Assembly: GCF_009765975.1 (NCBI RefSeq)
Contig: NZ_LMUJ01000083.1
Span: 1-61,956, forward strand
Direction: 5' to 3'
Source: Acidisphaera sp. S103
GTDB taxonomy: Bacteria; Pseudomonadota; Alphaproteobacteria; Acetobacterales; Acetobacteraceae
Length of the DNA: 61,956 nt
How positions within the stretch are numbered: position 1 is the first letter of the stretch; the number at the start of each line of letters is the position of its first letter. The notes under the pieces were generated by a model. It made no database searches. It saw only the letters and a list, made by a program, of their open reading frames with translations, and was not told where the DNA came from. Below, piece by piece: positions 9,548 to 16,936 of the stretch. A program made the translations under genes and the position numbers.

Positions 9548-11662
9548 ATGCGTAATCTTCTCGGCCGCCGGACGGTTCCCGACATCCGCCAAAGCGAGGC
9601 CGCGGAATGCGGCCTGACTTGCCTGGCGATGGTGCTGGGCTATCACGGCCACGACGTCGACCTTGGCACGTTGCGGCGGCGCCATCCCACCTCTCTCAGC
9701 GGCCTGACGATGCGCGGGTTGATGGCGCTGGCCGCGCGCATGGACCTGACGGCCCGGGCGCTGCGGCTGGAAGCCGAGCAGTTGGGCATGCTGGCGCTGC
9801 CGGCGGTGCTGCACTGGGACATGGACCATTTCGTCGTGCTGGTCGCGATCAGGCGGAACGGCAGCCTGGTCGTGCATGACCCTGCGCGCGGCGAGCGGCG
9901 GATCGGACCCGCCGAGGCCGGCCGTCGCTTCACCGGCGTCGCAATGGAACTGACCCCGACGCACCACTTTCGCCAGGCAGACGCCAGGGCCGTGCTGCGC
10001 CTGCGCCATCTGCTGGGGTCGCTGCGCGGTTTCGGCGGATCGTTGGCTCAGATCCTGACCCTGTCATTGCTGCTGCAACTCTATGTCCTGGCCAGCCCGT
10101 TCTTCATGCAGCTTGTGGTCGACGACGCCGTCGGCAAGGGCGATCCCCGCCTGCTGCTGGCACTGGCGATCGGCTTTGGCCTGCTGGCGGTGCTGAACGC
10201 CGGCGCCACGGCGTTGCGCGCCTTCGTTGTGCAATTCGTGCAAAGCGTGATCTCGGTACGGATCGGCGTCGGCCTGTTCCAACATCTCATACGGCTACCG
10301 TTCAACTATTTCGAGAAACGCCATGTCGGCGATCTGGTCTCGCGGTTCGGTTCGGCCGACAATGTCCGCTCGATCCTGGCCGAGGGCGTCACAACCGCGC
10401 TGGTGGACGGGTCGATGACGGTGCTGACCTTGGCGATGATGCTGGCCTACGCGCCGTCGCTGGCCGGCATCGTTCTGCTGGCGCTTGGGGTTTACACCGC
10501 GCTGCGCATCGGGCTGTTTCCGGCGCTGCGGCGGCGCTTCCTCGATCTGATCGAAAACCGGGCGCGGGAGACGTCTGTATTGGTCGAAACTGTTCGAGCG
10601 GAGCAGACGATCAAGATGTTCGGCTGCGAGGCGCAGCGCGAGGCGATCTGGGCCAATCGCCGGGTTGATAGGGTGAATGCCGAAACCGGCGTGGCGCGTT
10701 TGCAGGCCGGTTTCAAGGCGGCGAACGACGTGCTGTTCGGGCTGGAGAACATTGCCGTGGTGTGCCTGGGCGGCCTGGCCGCGCTCGACGGACGGATCAG
10801 CGTGGGCATGCTGTTTGCCTTCGTTGCCTACAAGACCCAGTTCGCCGAGAAGGCCGGCCGCCTGCTGGACAAGGCGATCGAACTGCGCATGCTGCGGCTG
10901 CATCTGGAACGGCTTGCCGATATCGCACTGACCGAACCCGAAGCCGGACTTGACCAGCCAGCCGGTTATGCACGTCCGTTGCTTGGGGCGATCGAGGTGC
11001 GAGGTCTGTCATTCCGCTATTCCGTAGACGAGCCGTTCGTGTTGCAGGACGTCAGCTTTAGCATCGCGCCGGGTGAGCATGTGGCGATCGCCGGCGCATC
11101 CGGCTGCGGCAAGACCACGCTGCTGAAGATTCTCGTTGGTCTGGTGCAGCCCACCGCCGGTGCGGTGCTGATGGACGGATTGCCGCTGCCGGTCCTGGGG
11201 CCGCGGGCATTTCGCGAGCAAATCGGTGTCGTCATGCAGGACGATCAGCTGTTGTCGGGATCGATCGCCGACAATATCTGCTGTTTCGACCAGGCGTCCG
11301 ATCTGCCGCACATGCGCGACTGCGCGGAACTGGCCGGAATCCATGACGAGATCATGCGCATGCCGATGGCCTACAACACGCTGATCGGCGATATGGGCAG
11401 CGCGCTGTCAGGTGGCCAGAAACAGCGCATCCTGCTGGCACGTGCGCTGTATCGCCGGCCGAAGCTGCTGTTCATTGACGAAGGCACGTCGCATCTGGAC
11501 GTGCGGATGGAAGAACAGGTGAACGCGGCGGTGCGTGGCCTGGGGCTGACACGGGTCAGCATCGCTCATCGTCCGCAGACCCTGGCCAGCGCCGATCGAG
11601 TGCTGCACTTCGCTGAGGATGGCCTGCGGGAGACGATTCTGATCGCGCGGGCGGCGGCCTGA
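9548..11662 (+). CDS. C39-peptidase ABC transporter (CvaB-like, double-Gly leader exporter)
   Basis: This 704-aa protein has three parts. The first is an N-terminal C39 peptidase with catalytic Cys21 in AECGLTCLAM, His94 in MDHFVVL and Asp111 in HDP. The second is an ABC membrane domain of about six helices. The third is a nucleotide-binding domain with Walker A GASGCGKTT, signature LSGGQKQR and Walker B LLFIDEGTSHLD. The length matches CvaB/LagD transporters. Such proteins cleave after a Gly-Gly (or Gly-Ala) leader end and export the core peptide. Two double-Gly peptides are encoded a few kilobases away on the other strand (12523-12666, 14238-14441), which makes them the likely substrates. 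Confidence 0.93.
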   Translation: MRNLLGRRTVPDIRQSEAAECGLTCLAMVLGYHGHDVDLGTLRRRHPTSLSGLTMRGLMALAARMDLTARALRLEAEQLGMLALPAVLHWDMDHFVVLVAIRRNGSLVVHDPARGERRIGPAEAGRRFTGVAMELTPTHHFRQADARAVLRLRHLLGSLRGFGGSLAQILTLSLLLQLYVLASPFFMQLVVDDAVGKGDPRLLLALAIGFGLLAVLNAGATALRAFVVQFVQSVISVRIGVGLFQHLIRLPFNYFEKRHVGDLVSRFGSADNVRSILAEGVTTALVDGSMTVLTLAMMLAYAPSLAGIVLLALGVYTALRIGLFPALRRRFLDLIENRARETSVLVETVRAEQTIKMFGCEAQREAIWANRRVDRVNAETGVARLQAGFKAANDVLFGLENIAVVCLGGLAALDGRISVGMLFAFVAYKTQFAEKAGRLLDKAIELRMLRLHLERLADIALTEPEAGLDQPAGYARPLLGAIEVRGLSFRYSVDEPFVLQDVSFSIAPGEHVAIAGASGCGKTTLLKILVGLVQPTAGAVLMDGLPLPVLGPRAFREQIGVVMQDDQLLSGSIADNICCFDQASDLPHMRDCAELAGIHDEIMRMPMAYNTLIGDMGSALSGGQKQRILLARALYRRPKLLFIDEGTSHLDVRMEEQVNAAVRGLGLTRVSIAHRPQTLASADRVLHFAEDGLRETILIARAAA

Positions 11663-11719
11663 AAGCCGCTGGATTGTTTTGGCCTGACGCCGGTCTGCCC
11701 ATCGGCGGACCCGCGGTCG

Positions 11720-12163
11720 TTATTGTGGCGACGGCGCGATTCCGTTGGCGAAAGCGACCTCGGGCCGCACATCACTGCCTTCGCGGGCATTGGTGACGAT
11801 CTGCGGGCAGCGGACGCAGGCGCTAGGTCCTTGCTCACGAAACCATCGGCAGTCCGGACGGATGGCGCAGCGCGGCAGCGAACCGACGACTGGATCCAGC
11901 ATCTGGGCTACGCGCTGGCCGAGTGTGCAGCCGCCGCCTTGGTAGTGCGTGCAGCCGCCGCGCATGCACGGGGCGGCGATGCGGAGGACTTCCGCTGCGG
12001 CAGCCTGGCCGGACAGGGCGAGGATATCCGGGGTCACCGGGAGTGACTTGGTGAGGTAGGCGACCCGGCGCTTCTGGTCCGCCGTGGCCGTCTGCACACC
12101 GAATACGCGGGCGTCTGGCTGGTCGGGCTGGGCGCTGGGGCACAGCATGGTTTCGTCGGTCAT
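11720..12163 (-). CDS. Cys-rich protein (147 aa) of the peptide cluster, unknown function
   Basis: The ATG at 12163 is preceded by GGGGAG. The protein has eight cysteines; seven are in the C-terminal half as C-x4-C, C, then C-x5-C and C-x2-C in CRWFREQGPSACVRCPQ. The spacing suggests a bound metal or Fe-S cluster, or a set of disulfides, and a conserved aromatic/Arg patch surrounds it. There is no signal peptide or membrane segment. It is the last gene of the minus-strand peptide operon, after the hairpin at 12187-12219. I do not recognise an assigned family. A maturation or immunity role is only a guess from position. Confidence 0.6.
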   Translation of the reverse strand: MTDETMLCPSAQPDQPDARVFGVQTATADQKRRVAYLTKSLPVTPDILALSGQAAAAEVLRIAAPCMRGGCTHYQGGGCTLGQRVAQMLDPVVGSLPRCAIRPDCRWFREQGPSACVRCPQIVTNAREGSDVRPEVAFANGIAPSPQ

Positions 12164-12186
12164 GGAATGCTCCCCTTTCCCGGGAA

Positions 12187-12219
12187 GCGCCGGCATGCCT
12201 GTGATGTGCATGCCGGCGC
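12187..12219 (-). terminator. 12-bp stem-loop between precursor gene and Cys-rich gene
   Basis: Perfect arms GCGCCGGCATGC (12187-12198) and GCATGCCGGCGC (12208-12219) enclose a nine-base loop. No T-tract follows on the minus strand, so this is more likely an attenuator or 3'-end-protecting hairpin than a full terminator. It would leave more mRNA for the precursor (12228-12458) than for the gene after it, a common arrangement for bacteriocin precursors. Confidence 0.5.
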
Positions 12220-12227
12220 CGAGGATA

Positions 12228-12458
12228 TCACACGATCGCGGCGGACTGGGTGGCGACCGATGCAACGTTGACCTGGGTGGCATTTGTCACCGCGACCCGA
12301 TCGATGATCGGTCCCACGGGGTAACCGCCATAGATTGTGAGCAAGAGTCCGCCGCCGGCACCCAGCATGGTGCTGGTGTCGGAGGCGACGGCAGCCAGTT
12401 GTTCCGGTGTCAGTGACACAGGGGCCGGCAGTGTCGAGTTGGCGATGGATCGTTTCAT
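12228..12458 (-). CDS. Gly-rich precursor-like peptide (76 aa)
   Basis: The ATG at 12458 has AGGAG six bases upstream. The N-terminal part has a leader-like helix SLTPEQLAAVASD (residues 15-27), similar in style to bacteriocin leaders. It is followed by GAGGG (33-37) and a hydrophobic, Gly-rich tail LLLTIYGGYPVGP, then a Val/Ala/Thr-rich end. There are no Cys residues. It lies 65 bp after the double-Gly peptide gene 12523-12666 in the same direction. It could be a third exported peptide cut at the Gly run, or a small membrane-active immunity protein. The leader-like helix and Gly run favour the first. Confidence 0.6.
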   Translation of the reverse strand: MKRSIANSTLPAPVSLTPEQLAAVASDTSTMLGAGGGLLLTIYGGYPVGPIIDRVAVTNATQVNVASVATQSAAIV

Positions 12459-12522
12459 GCGTATCTCCTGTTCCGATATTGGTTACGAGTTCGGCCCGGA
12501 ATACGATCCGGGTCGGTCATGA

Positions 12523-12666
12523 TCAGAAGCGCATCTCTGGTTCGACCCGCGGTGGCAGCGGTTGCGGGTTGAGGCCGCCGGAGATGAGCTCAAGCTGTGC
12601 CACGCTCAGTTCTGCCGGGGCTGGCGAAGCCGGGGCAGGGGCCTTATCGTTGGTTTGTCGTTCCAT
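12523..12666 (-). CDS. Double-Gly leader peptide (47 aa) with proline-rich core
   Basis: The ATG at 12666 has AAAGGAA eight bases upstream; the longer open frame lacks a ribosome site. Residues 20-31, LSVAQLELISGG, form a textbook double-glycine leader (hydrophobic residues at -4, -7 and -12 from the cut), the substrate signal of C39 exporters. Cleavage would release a 16-residue core, LNPQPLPPRVEPEMRF, with no Cys, Ser or Thr and five prolines. Such a core cannot carry lanthionines or disulfides. It might act unmodified or be a signalling peptide. The C39 transporter is at 9548-11662. Confidence 0.75.
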   Translation of the reverse strand: MERQTNDKAPAPASPAPAELSVAQLELISGGLNPQPLPPRVEPEMRF

Positions 12667-12736
12667 GATCGGGTTTCCTTTCGGGTTGGACGCGAAGCAG
12701 TCCGTTCGGCGCAGGATCAACCGAACGAGCCATCAA

Positions 12737-12759
12737 GATCAGGCCATGCCGGCCTGATC
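12737..12759 (-). terminator. 9-bp stem-loop between the MNIO gene and the 47-aa peptide gene
   Basis: GATCAGGCC (12737-12745) and GGCCTGATC (12751-12759) form a perfect nine-base stem with a five-base loop. It lies 96 bp past the MNIO stop and 71 bp before the next precursor start. No clear T-run follows, so termination may be partial. It may separate two levels of expression within one operon. Confidence 0.45.
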
Positions 12760-12855
12760 ATGGAGGCTGGTATTTAGAGATCCGGCCCAACCACCACCTC
12801 GTGAAGCCAGAGCCGTGCTGGCTTGTCGCATGCGGGCCGTGATGGGCCCGTATAT

Positions 12856-14202
12856 TTACGCGAAGGGCATCCGAGCCTCTTCCTCGCCCCAGTGCATCAG
12901 CCGGCTGCGATCACTGGCAATGTCGGCATCCAGCCGGGGTTCGGCGAAACCACCGGCCGACAGAAAATCCAGAAATGCCAGGGCTTCTTCGCTGGACGTG
13001 TAGGCCGGTGTCGCGACACGCCAGAATTGTCCCAACACGTCACGCGTGCGCGCTTCACCCATGTTGGTCAGAAGCGACCGGATCGTGCGCGGCGCGGTGT
13101 CCACCAAAGCGCTGGCGCGACCTTCCTGGGCGAGATACCGGTACAGCTCCAGTGCCGGTTCGGCCGAATGAAACCAGTTTGCCAATTCTGGCGGATATGC
13201 AGGTGGTTCCGTTCCGGTCAGGGCAGCACCCAGCGCGTGCTCCCACAGTGATGGGGTGACCGGATCGACGGTTCGGGTACATGCGGGGTTGTCCGTTACG
13301 ACAGCAGCCGACCGCACCGCCGTTTCCCAAATCCGGTTGAGACGCTCCAGCATTTTGCCGATCGCGGGCAGGCCCGTTGACGCCACGCGATCGGGTTGAA
13401 TTTCAAATATGATGGCGCCCAGCGACGGCAAATGGGGAACGATTTCCGCCAGGATCGCCATCAGGTTCGGCTCGACGAGGCCGGAATGCGCATCTAGCCA
13501 GAAGCCGCGTTGGGCTTCGCCGCCGGCGACATGAATTTCCCAGACACGGTGCAGCGGGATAGCCGCGCAGAAATTTTCCACTGACTGACGGCCGTTGCGT
13601 TCGTTGCACAGCAGATTGTGCAGATCGAGCACGATACCGCAGTCGGCGGCTTCGGCGACCTGCGCCGCGAAATCGCCATCGGACATTTCGGTCGGTCGGG
13701 GCGGCAGATAGCTGACCGGGGTTTCGAAAGCTACACCCACGCCGGTTGTCGCGCGACGATGACGTATCTGAGCTGCCGCCTGGGTAACGCCGTCCGGACA
13801 TTGCGCGGGCGGCAGGAAGAACCCGGTCGCGAGGGTTTGCGTGCTGCCGTTCATCGGAGCGAACTGGTTGAAGCTGAGATGATCGCTGATCCAGGCTGGC
13901 TGCAACGCGGCGATATCGCGGCCAAGCGCCGCTCGATGAGCCGCCGATTGCTGCACGCCCCCGCCAAACGGGGCGCCGACGCCGTGCAGCAGTTTTGGCT
14001 GCGAACGATGATTGATCAACCCGGGAAGTGATGACGTGAATCCTTGGCACTGCCCACGATGAGGAACCCAGAAAGTCTCGGGCTCTAATTCAAGCACATG
14101 CACAAGACCCTCGCAGCGCGTGCAGAGCGTATCAAGTTCAGGCCACCATACAACGCCGACACCGTAGCCTGCCGAGGCGGCCACCTTGCGCGAGGGTCTC
14201 AT
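12856..14202 (-). CDS. MNIO (DUF692) family iron enzyme with C-terminal extension
   Basis: This 448-aa protein starts at ATG 14202, the first Met before the conserved fold. The TIM-barrel part (about 12-300) shows DUF692 landmarks: SDHLSFNQF (H108), GVAFETPVSYL (E160), VLDLHNLLCN (D193, N196), EIHVAGG (H224), WLDAHSG (D237, H239) and IIFEIQPD (E267). These fit the metal ligands of MbnB/TglH-type oxidases, which modify Cys or other residues in RiPP precursors. Family members usually have EN and VNN where this one has ET and LHN. Residues about 310-448 form an extra helical domain ending in FWRVATPAYTSSEEALAFLDFL; it may replace the separate partner protein (MbnC/DUF2063 type). The gene follows the CRAC peptide gene by 35 bp. 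Confidence 0.82.
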   Translation of the reverse strand: MRPSRKVAASAGYGVGVVWWPELDTLCTRCEGLVHVLELEPETFWVPHRGQCQGFTSSLPGLINHRSQPKLLHGVGAPFGGGVQQSAAHRAALGRDIAALQPAWISDHLSFNQFAPMNGSTQTLATGFFLPPAQCPDGVTQAAAQIRHRRATTGVGVAFETPVSYLPPRPTEMSDGDFAAQVAEAADCGIVLDLHNLLCNERNGRQSVENFCAAIPLHRVWEIHVAGGEAQRGFWLDAHSGLVEPNLMAILAEIVPHLPSLGAIIFEIQPDRVASTGLPAIGKMLERLNRIWETAVRSAAVVTDNPACTRTVDPVTPSLWEHALGAALTGTEPPAYPPELANWFHSAEPALELYRYLAQEGRASALVDTAPRTIRSLLTNMGEARTRDVLGQFWRVATPAYTSSEEALAFLDFLSAGGFAEPRLDADIASDRSRLMHWGEEEARMPFA

Positions 14203-14237
14203 GACGATTACCGATCGATCTGGTCTGACTACGGCGA

Positions 14238-14441
14238 TCAGATTTCCGGTGCCGGATTGACGACCGCGGCGAGGTTCGCAAATGCCGATAGCACGCCTGA
14301 GGTGCAGGCGCGGCAACCAACGAACGCTGTGGTGGAAAGCATCGATACACCGCCAGCGACCTGATTGGTCTGGTCTTCGGTCAGGTCGGTGACAGCCGGT
14401 GAATTGGTTTCTGGTGACTGGGGGTTGTTCTGGTTCTTCAT
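14238..14441 (-). CDS. Double-Gly precursor peptide (67 aa) with Cys-X-X-Cys core, likely MNIO substrate
   Basis: The ATG at 14441 has AAAGGA eight bases upstream. The leader is hydrophilic (Asn/Gln/Pro-rich) and ends LTEDQTNQVAGG (residues 20-31), a standard double-glycine export leader. The predicted 36-residue core starts VSMLSTTAFVGCRACTSG and continues with a small-residue, hydrophobic stretch. The two cysteines (43 and 46) are the obvious targets for the MNIO enzyme encoded 35 bp downstream, since known members oxidise Cys in precursor peptides. The operator-like palindrome 14541-14556 lies 100 bp upstream, so this is the first gene of the minus-strand unit. Confidence 0.8.
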   Translation of the reverse strand: MKNQNNPQSPETNSPAVTDLTEDQTNQVAGGVSMLSTTAFVGCRACTSGVLSAFANLAAVVNPAPEI

Positions 14442-14540
14442 GATGAAGGTCCTTTTCTGATCGCGGCGCGACAGCGAGGTCCGGGAGCCGGCTGAGCGCT
14501 GGGCCGTGAGAGCGCAGTAACGGACCATCGGAATGCATAC

Positions 14541-14556
14541 TATGAAGCAGATCACA
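14541..14556 (-). promoter_or_regulatory. Crp/Fnr-type operator upstream of the MNIO precursor operon
   Basis: Read on the minus strand this is TGTGA-TCTGCT-TCATA, one mismatch from TGTGA-N6-TCACA. It lies 100 bp before the start of the 67-aa precursor gene and points toward it. No good -10 is visible at the class II distance. It is the third site of the same kind in 14.5 kb, each before a separate transcription unit. Confidence 0.5.
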
Positions 14557-14970
14557 ATCACGGCGAATTCAGAGTGAGCCGCCCGCAAGCACTGGCCCGG
14601 GATGGCGACTGTGCTGCCCTCGATCGTGAGGCCGATGGGCGACGTCGCATGCCAAGAATAGCGATCACCGTTTTGTGAGGCTTGGTATTTCGCGACCGCT
14701 GTTCATGTGACCTTGCCAGCATGTTCCGTCCCGGTTCGCCGGGAAGAGATGATGTGGACACGCGATCGCCGGAGGCTGAAAGCCGGAAGGCGTGAATCAC
14801 CCCCTGAAAACAAAAACTGGTAGAGTACGGTTGGATCAACGTGAATCCTTCTTGCTCACGTGCGGATCACACCGATCTAACACGGCGTAATTCACGTTCG
14901 GCGTCCACAATACTCTTCGCAATCACGGTCGACTGACACGTCCCACCGGACACTACACGACGTCGACACA

Positions 14971-15711
14971 GTGTTGGGGGCAAGACTGTTGACAAATTTC
15001 GCGTATCTCAAACTTCTCGGAGGCTTTGCGCTTCGGGTCGGTGGCGCGGATCCCGTACTATTGCCATCCAAAGCGCAGGCACTCGTGGCTTTTCTCGTTT
15101 TACAGGCAGGTCGTCCTGTCAGGCGTGAAATCGTCGGCGAGATGTTGTGGCCTGATCGGGGTGAACAACAAGCACGTAATAGCCTGAAGCAGGAGCTTTA
15201 TCTGCTGCGGCGCGATGCGTTTCGCGGCGAGGACGTCATTGCGACCAAGGACGGCGCGATTTCGATGTCCCCGGGACGCATCGCGTGTGACGTGAACGAA
15301 CTGCGTGCGTTGTTCAATCGTGGCATTGAAGCATCGTGGCAAGAACTCTCGCAGGTTTATGCCGGTCCTCTATTGCACGGCTTTCCAACCATTTCCGCCG
15401 GATTCGACGATTTTCTGATCGGAATGCGACGCGTATTGGAGGCCAACATGCTCGAAGCGCTGGGTAATCTGGCGGACAACACCAGGAGCGGTCGTGACGG
15501 CGAACGCGTCGCCATTGCGGAAAGGATGCTGGCGATCGACCCGCTGCGCGAAGACGTGCACCGACGCCTGATTCAAGGTTACGCCGACGCCGGCCAACGG
15601 GTCGACGCGATACGGATTTATGTCGAGGCCAAGGTGCTTTTGCGGCGCAACCTGGACGTTGCCCCTGCCGCGAAAACCGAAGCGTTGATTCGCCGCATTC
15701 GTGACATTTGA
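14971..15711 (+). CDS. BTAD-domain transcriptional regulator (SARP-like)
   Basis: The 246-aa frame opens at GTG 14971; TTG 14989, with GGGGG eight bases before it, is an alternative start. Residues about 8-95 form an OmpR-like winged helix (LPSKAQALVAFLVLQAGRPVRREIVGEMLWPD), as in SARP/AfsR regulators. Residues about 100-245 form the bacterial transcriptional activation (TPR-like) domain with REDVHRRLIQGYADAGQRVDAIRIY. There is no ATPase or sensor domain. BTAD regulators commonly control peptide and secondary-metabolite clusters. This one sits between the precursor operon and the Crp/Fnr gene, so it is a candidate pathway-specific activator. The target is unknown. Confidence 0.82.
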   Translation: MLGARLLTNFAYLKLLGGFALRVGGADPVLLPSKAQALVAFLVLQAGRPVRREIVGEMLWPDRGEQQARNSLKQELYLLRRDAFRGEDVIATKDGAISMSPGRIACDVNELRALFNRGIEASWQELSQVYAGPLLHGFPTISAGFDDFLIGMRRVLEANMLEALGNLADNTRSGRDGERVAIAERMLAIDPLREDVHRRLIQGYADAGQRVDAIRIYVEAKVLLRRNLDVAPAAKTEALIRRIRDI

Positions 15712-16095
15712 AACGGGATAGGCGTCGTCGCCAACCGCGATGACGGCGCAGCGGACCGCCACGGATTGCCATCCTGCCGTCGCGGCAGTCCCTGGACAAG
15801 AAGCCGGCCAACCATACCGGTGACCGAATAACCGCCGACATAGTCGCCTAATCCGCCGGTCTGCGTGAGTTGACCGTGATCTCGCTCGGCTCAACATCCA
15901 GCCTGCGTGACCCTGGCCTGGACCGGCACCAGATTGGTCGCAGGCTGGCAGCGTGAACGAAAAAGCCCGTTGTGTGAAATCGGTTTTGACCGCCGCGCTG
16001 GATTTTTACCAGATGATGACGCTCGACTGACGCCCCATCCGTAATACCCGTTTTCATTCGATACGTGGATTCCACAGGAACGAGAGGGACTCTGC
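15712..16095. other. 384-bp intergenic region between the two regulators
   Basis: No gene with a start codon and ribosome site was found. On the minus strand, 15795-15858 reads GGLGDYVGGYSVTGMVG, which resembles a Gly-rich bacteriocin core, but it has no start codon and a stop lies just upstream. It may be a decayed precursor. No Crp-type palindrome was seen before the Crp/Fnr gene. Confidence 0.4.
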
Positions 16096-16932
16096 ATGAC
16101 TGTCCTGAATGCGTCGTCAGTGGATCGTTGGGGGTTCCCGGTCCTGAGCAGGGAGATCGACCCGGCGCTTACATATCGCCCAGCGATCCTGCCACGCCCC
16201 ATCTCGGCCCCGGTCGAAACCGGCCCGTGCGCCGACGCCGCGGTACGGCGGCTCTTCGCCGCGCACACAGCACTGGCTTCGTTATCGGAACAGGACAGGG
16301 CTGCGCTGTTGCGATCGTCAAAAATTCGTATCGTGAAACCTCATGAAGTAATCTGTTATCAGGGCGATCCGGTTGCACATGTAATTTTTGTGCTTGAGGG
16401 CTTTCTAAAGCTGTCGACGACGCTGGCCGATGGTAGCGAAGTCTTCATGGAAATCGTGAGCACTTGTCGCTGCGTAGGAGAAACCACAGTCCTGCGGACG
16501 CGTGTGCATGATGCGGATACGACTGCCTTGTCGGCCAGCCGACTGCTGATGATCGACGCAATGCGGTTTCGCCAGGTGTTCGATCGCAACCCCGAGGGGT
16601 TGCTAGCGATCCTGCGCCTGGCTGACGAACGGCGTCAGGCCGCTGTCGAGCGACTGTCGGACAGTCGGGCACGGACCGCCCCGATAAGGCTGGCGAAGGC
16701 ACTCCTTGAGGTGACGCGTCTTCCGGGCTCCGCGCCCGGCAACGGTACCAGCCTGCCGCTGCGGCTCTCACAGAGCGAACTAGGTGTGATGGCCGGCATG
16801 AGTCGCGAAATGGTGAACAAGCACCTTGCCCTGTGGCGCGACGCGGGATGGATTCGAATGTCAGCCGGAACGGTCGCTTCGATCGACGTTGACGCGTTGT
16901 CGGCGATGTTCAGCGACTACACCGCGCACTGA
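16096..16932 (+). CDS. Crp/Fnr-family transcriptional regulator
   Basis: This 278-aa protein starts at ATG 16096. An N-terminal extension of about 50 residues, without an Fe-S Cys cluster of Fnr type, precedes a cyclic-nucleotide-binding fold (about 65-180) and an HTH_Crp domain (about 195-275). The recognition helix MSREMVNKHL aligns with Crp so that R237, E238 and K242 match Crp R180, E181 and R185, the residues that read the TGTGA half-site. Three TGTGA-type palindromes lie before the peptide-export and precursor operons, so this is probably their regulator. The signal sensed is unknown: the usual cAMP-binding pattern is not evident, and two cysteines in STCRCVG (124 and 126) could be redox-sensitive. 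Confidence 0.88.
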   Translation: MTVLNASSVDRWGFPVLSREIDPALTYRPAILPRPISAPVETGPCADAAVRRLFAAHTALASLSEQDRAALLRSSKIRIVKPHEVICYQGDPVAHVIFVLEGFLKLSTTLADGSEVFMEIVSTCRCVGETTVLRTRVHDADTTALSASRLLMIDAMRFRQVFDRNPEGLLAILRLADERRQAAVERLSDSRARTAPIRLAKALLEVTRLPGSAPGNGTSLPLRLSQSELGVMAGMSREMVNKHLALWRDAGWIRMSAGTVASIDVDALSAMFSDYTAH

Positions 16933-16936
16933 CACG

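Noticed and set aside
15795..15858. GGLGDYVGGYSVTGMVG-like Gly-rich sequence on the minus strand, resembling a bacteriocin core
   Set aside because: No start codon in frame and a TGA stop shortly upstream; at most a decayed precursor.
15973..15988. TGTGA half-site before the Crp/Fnr gene (possible autoregulation)
   Set aside because: The second half (TTTTG) does not match TCACA.
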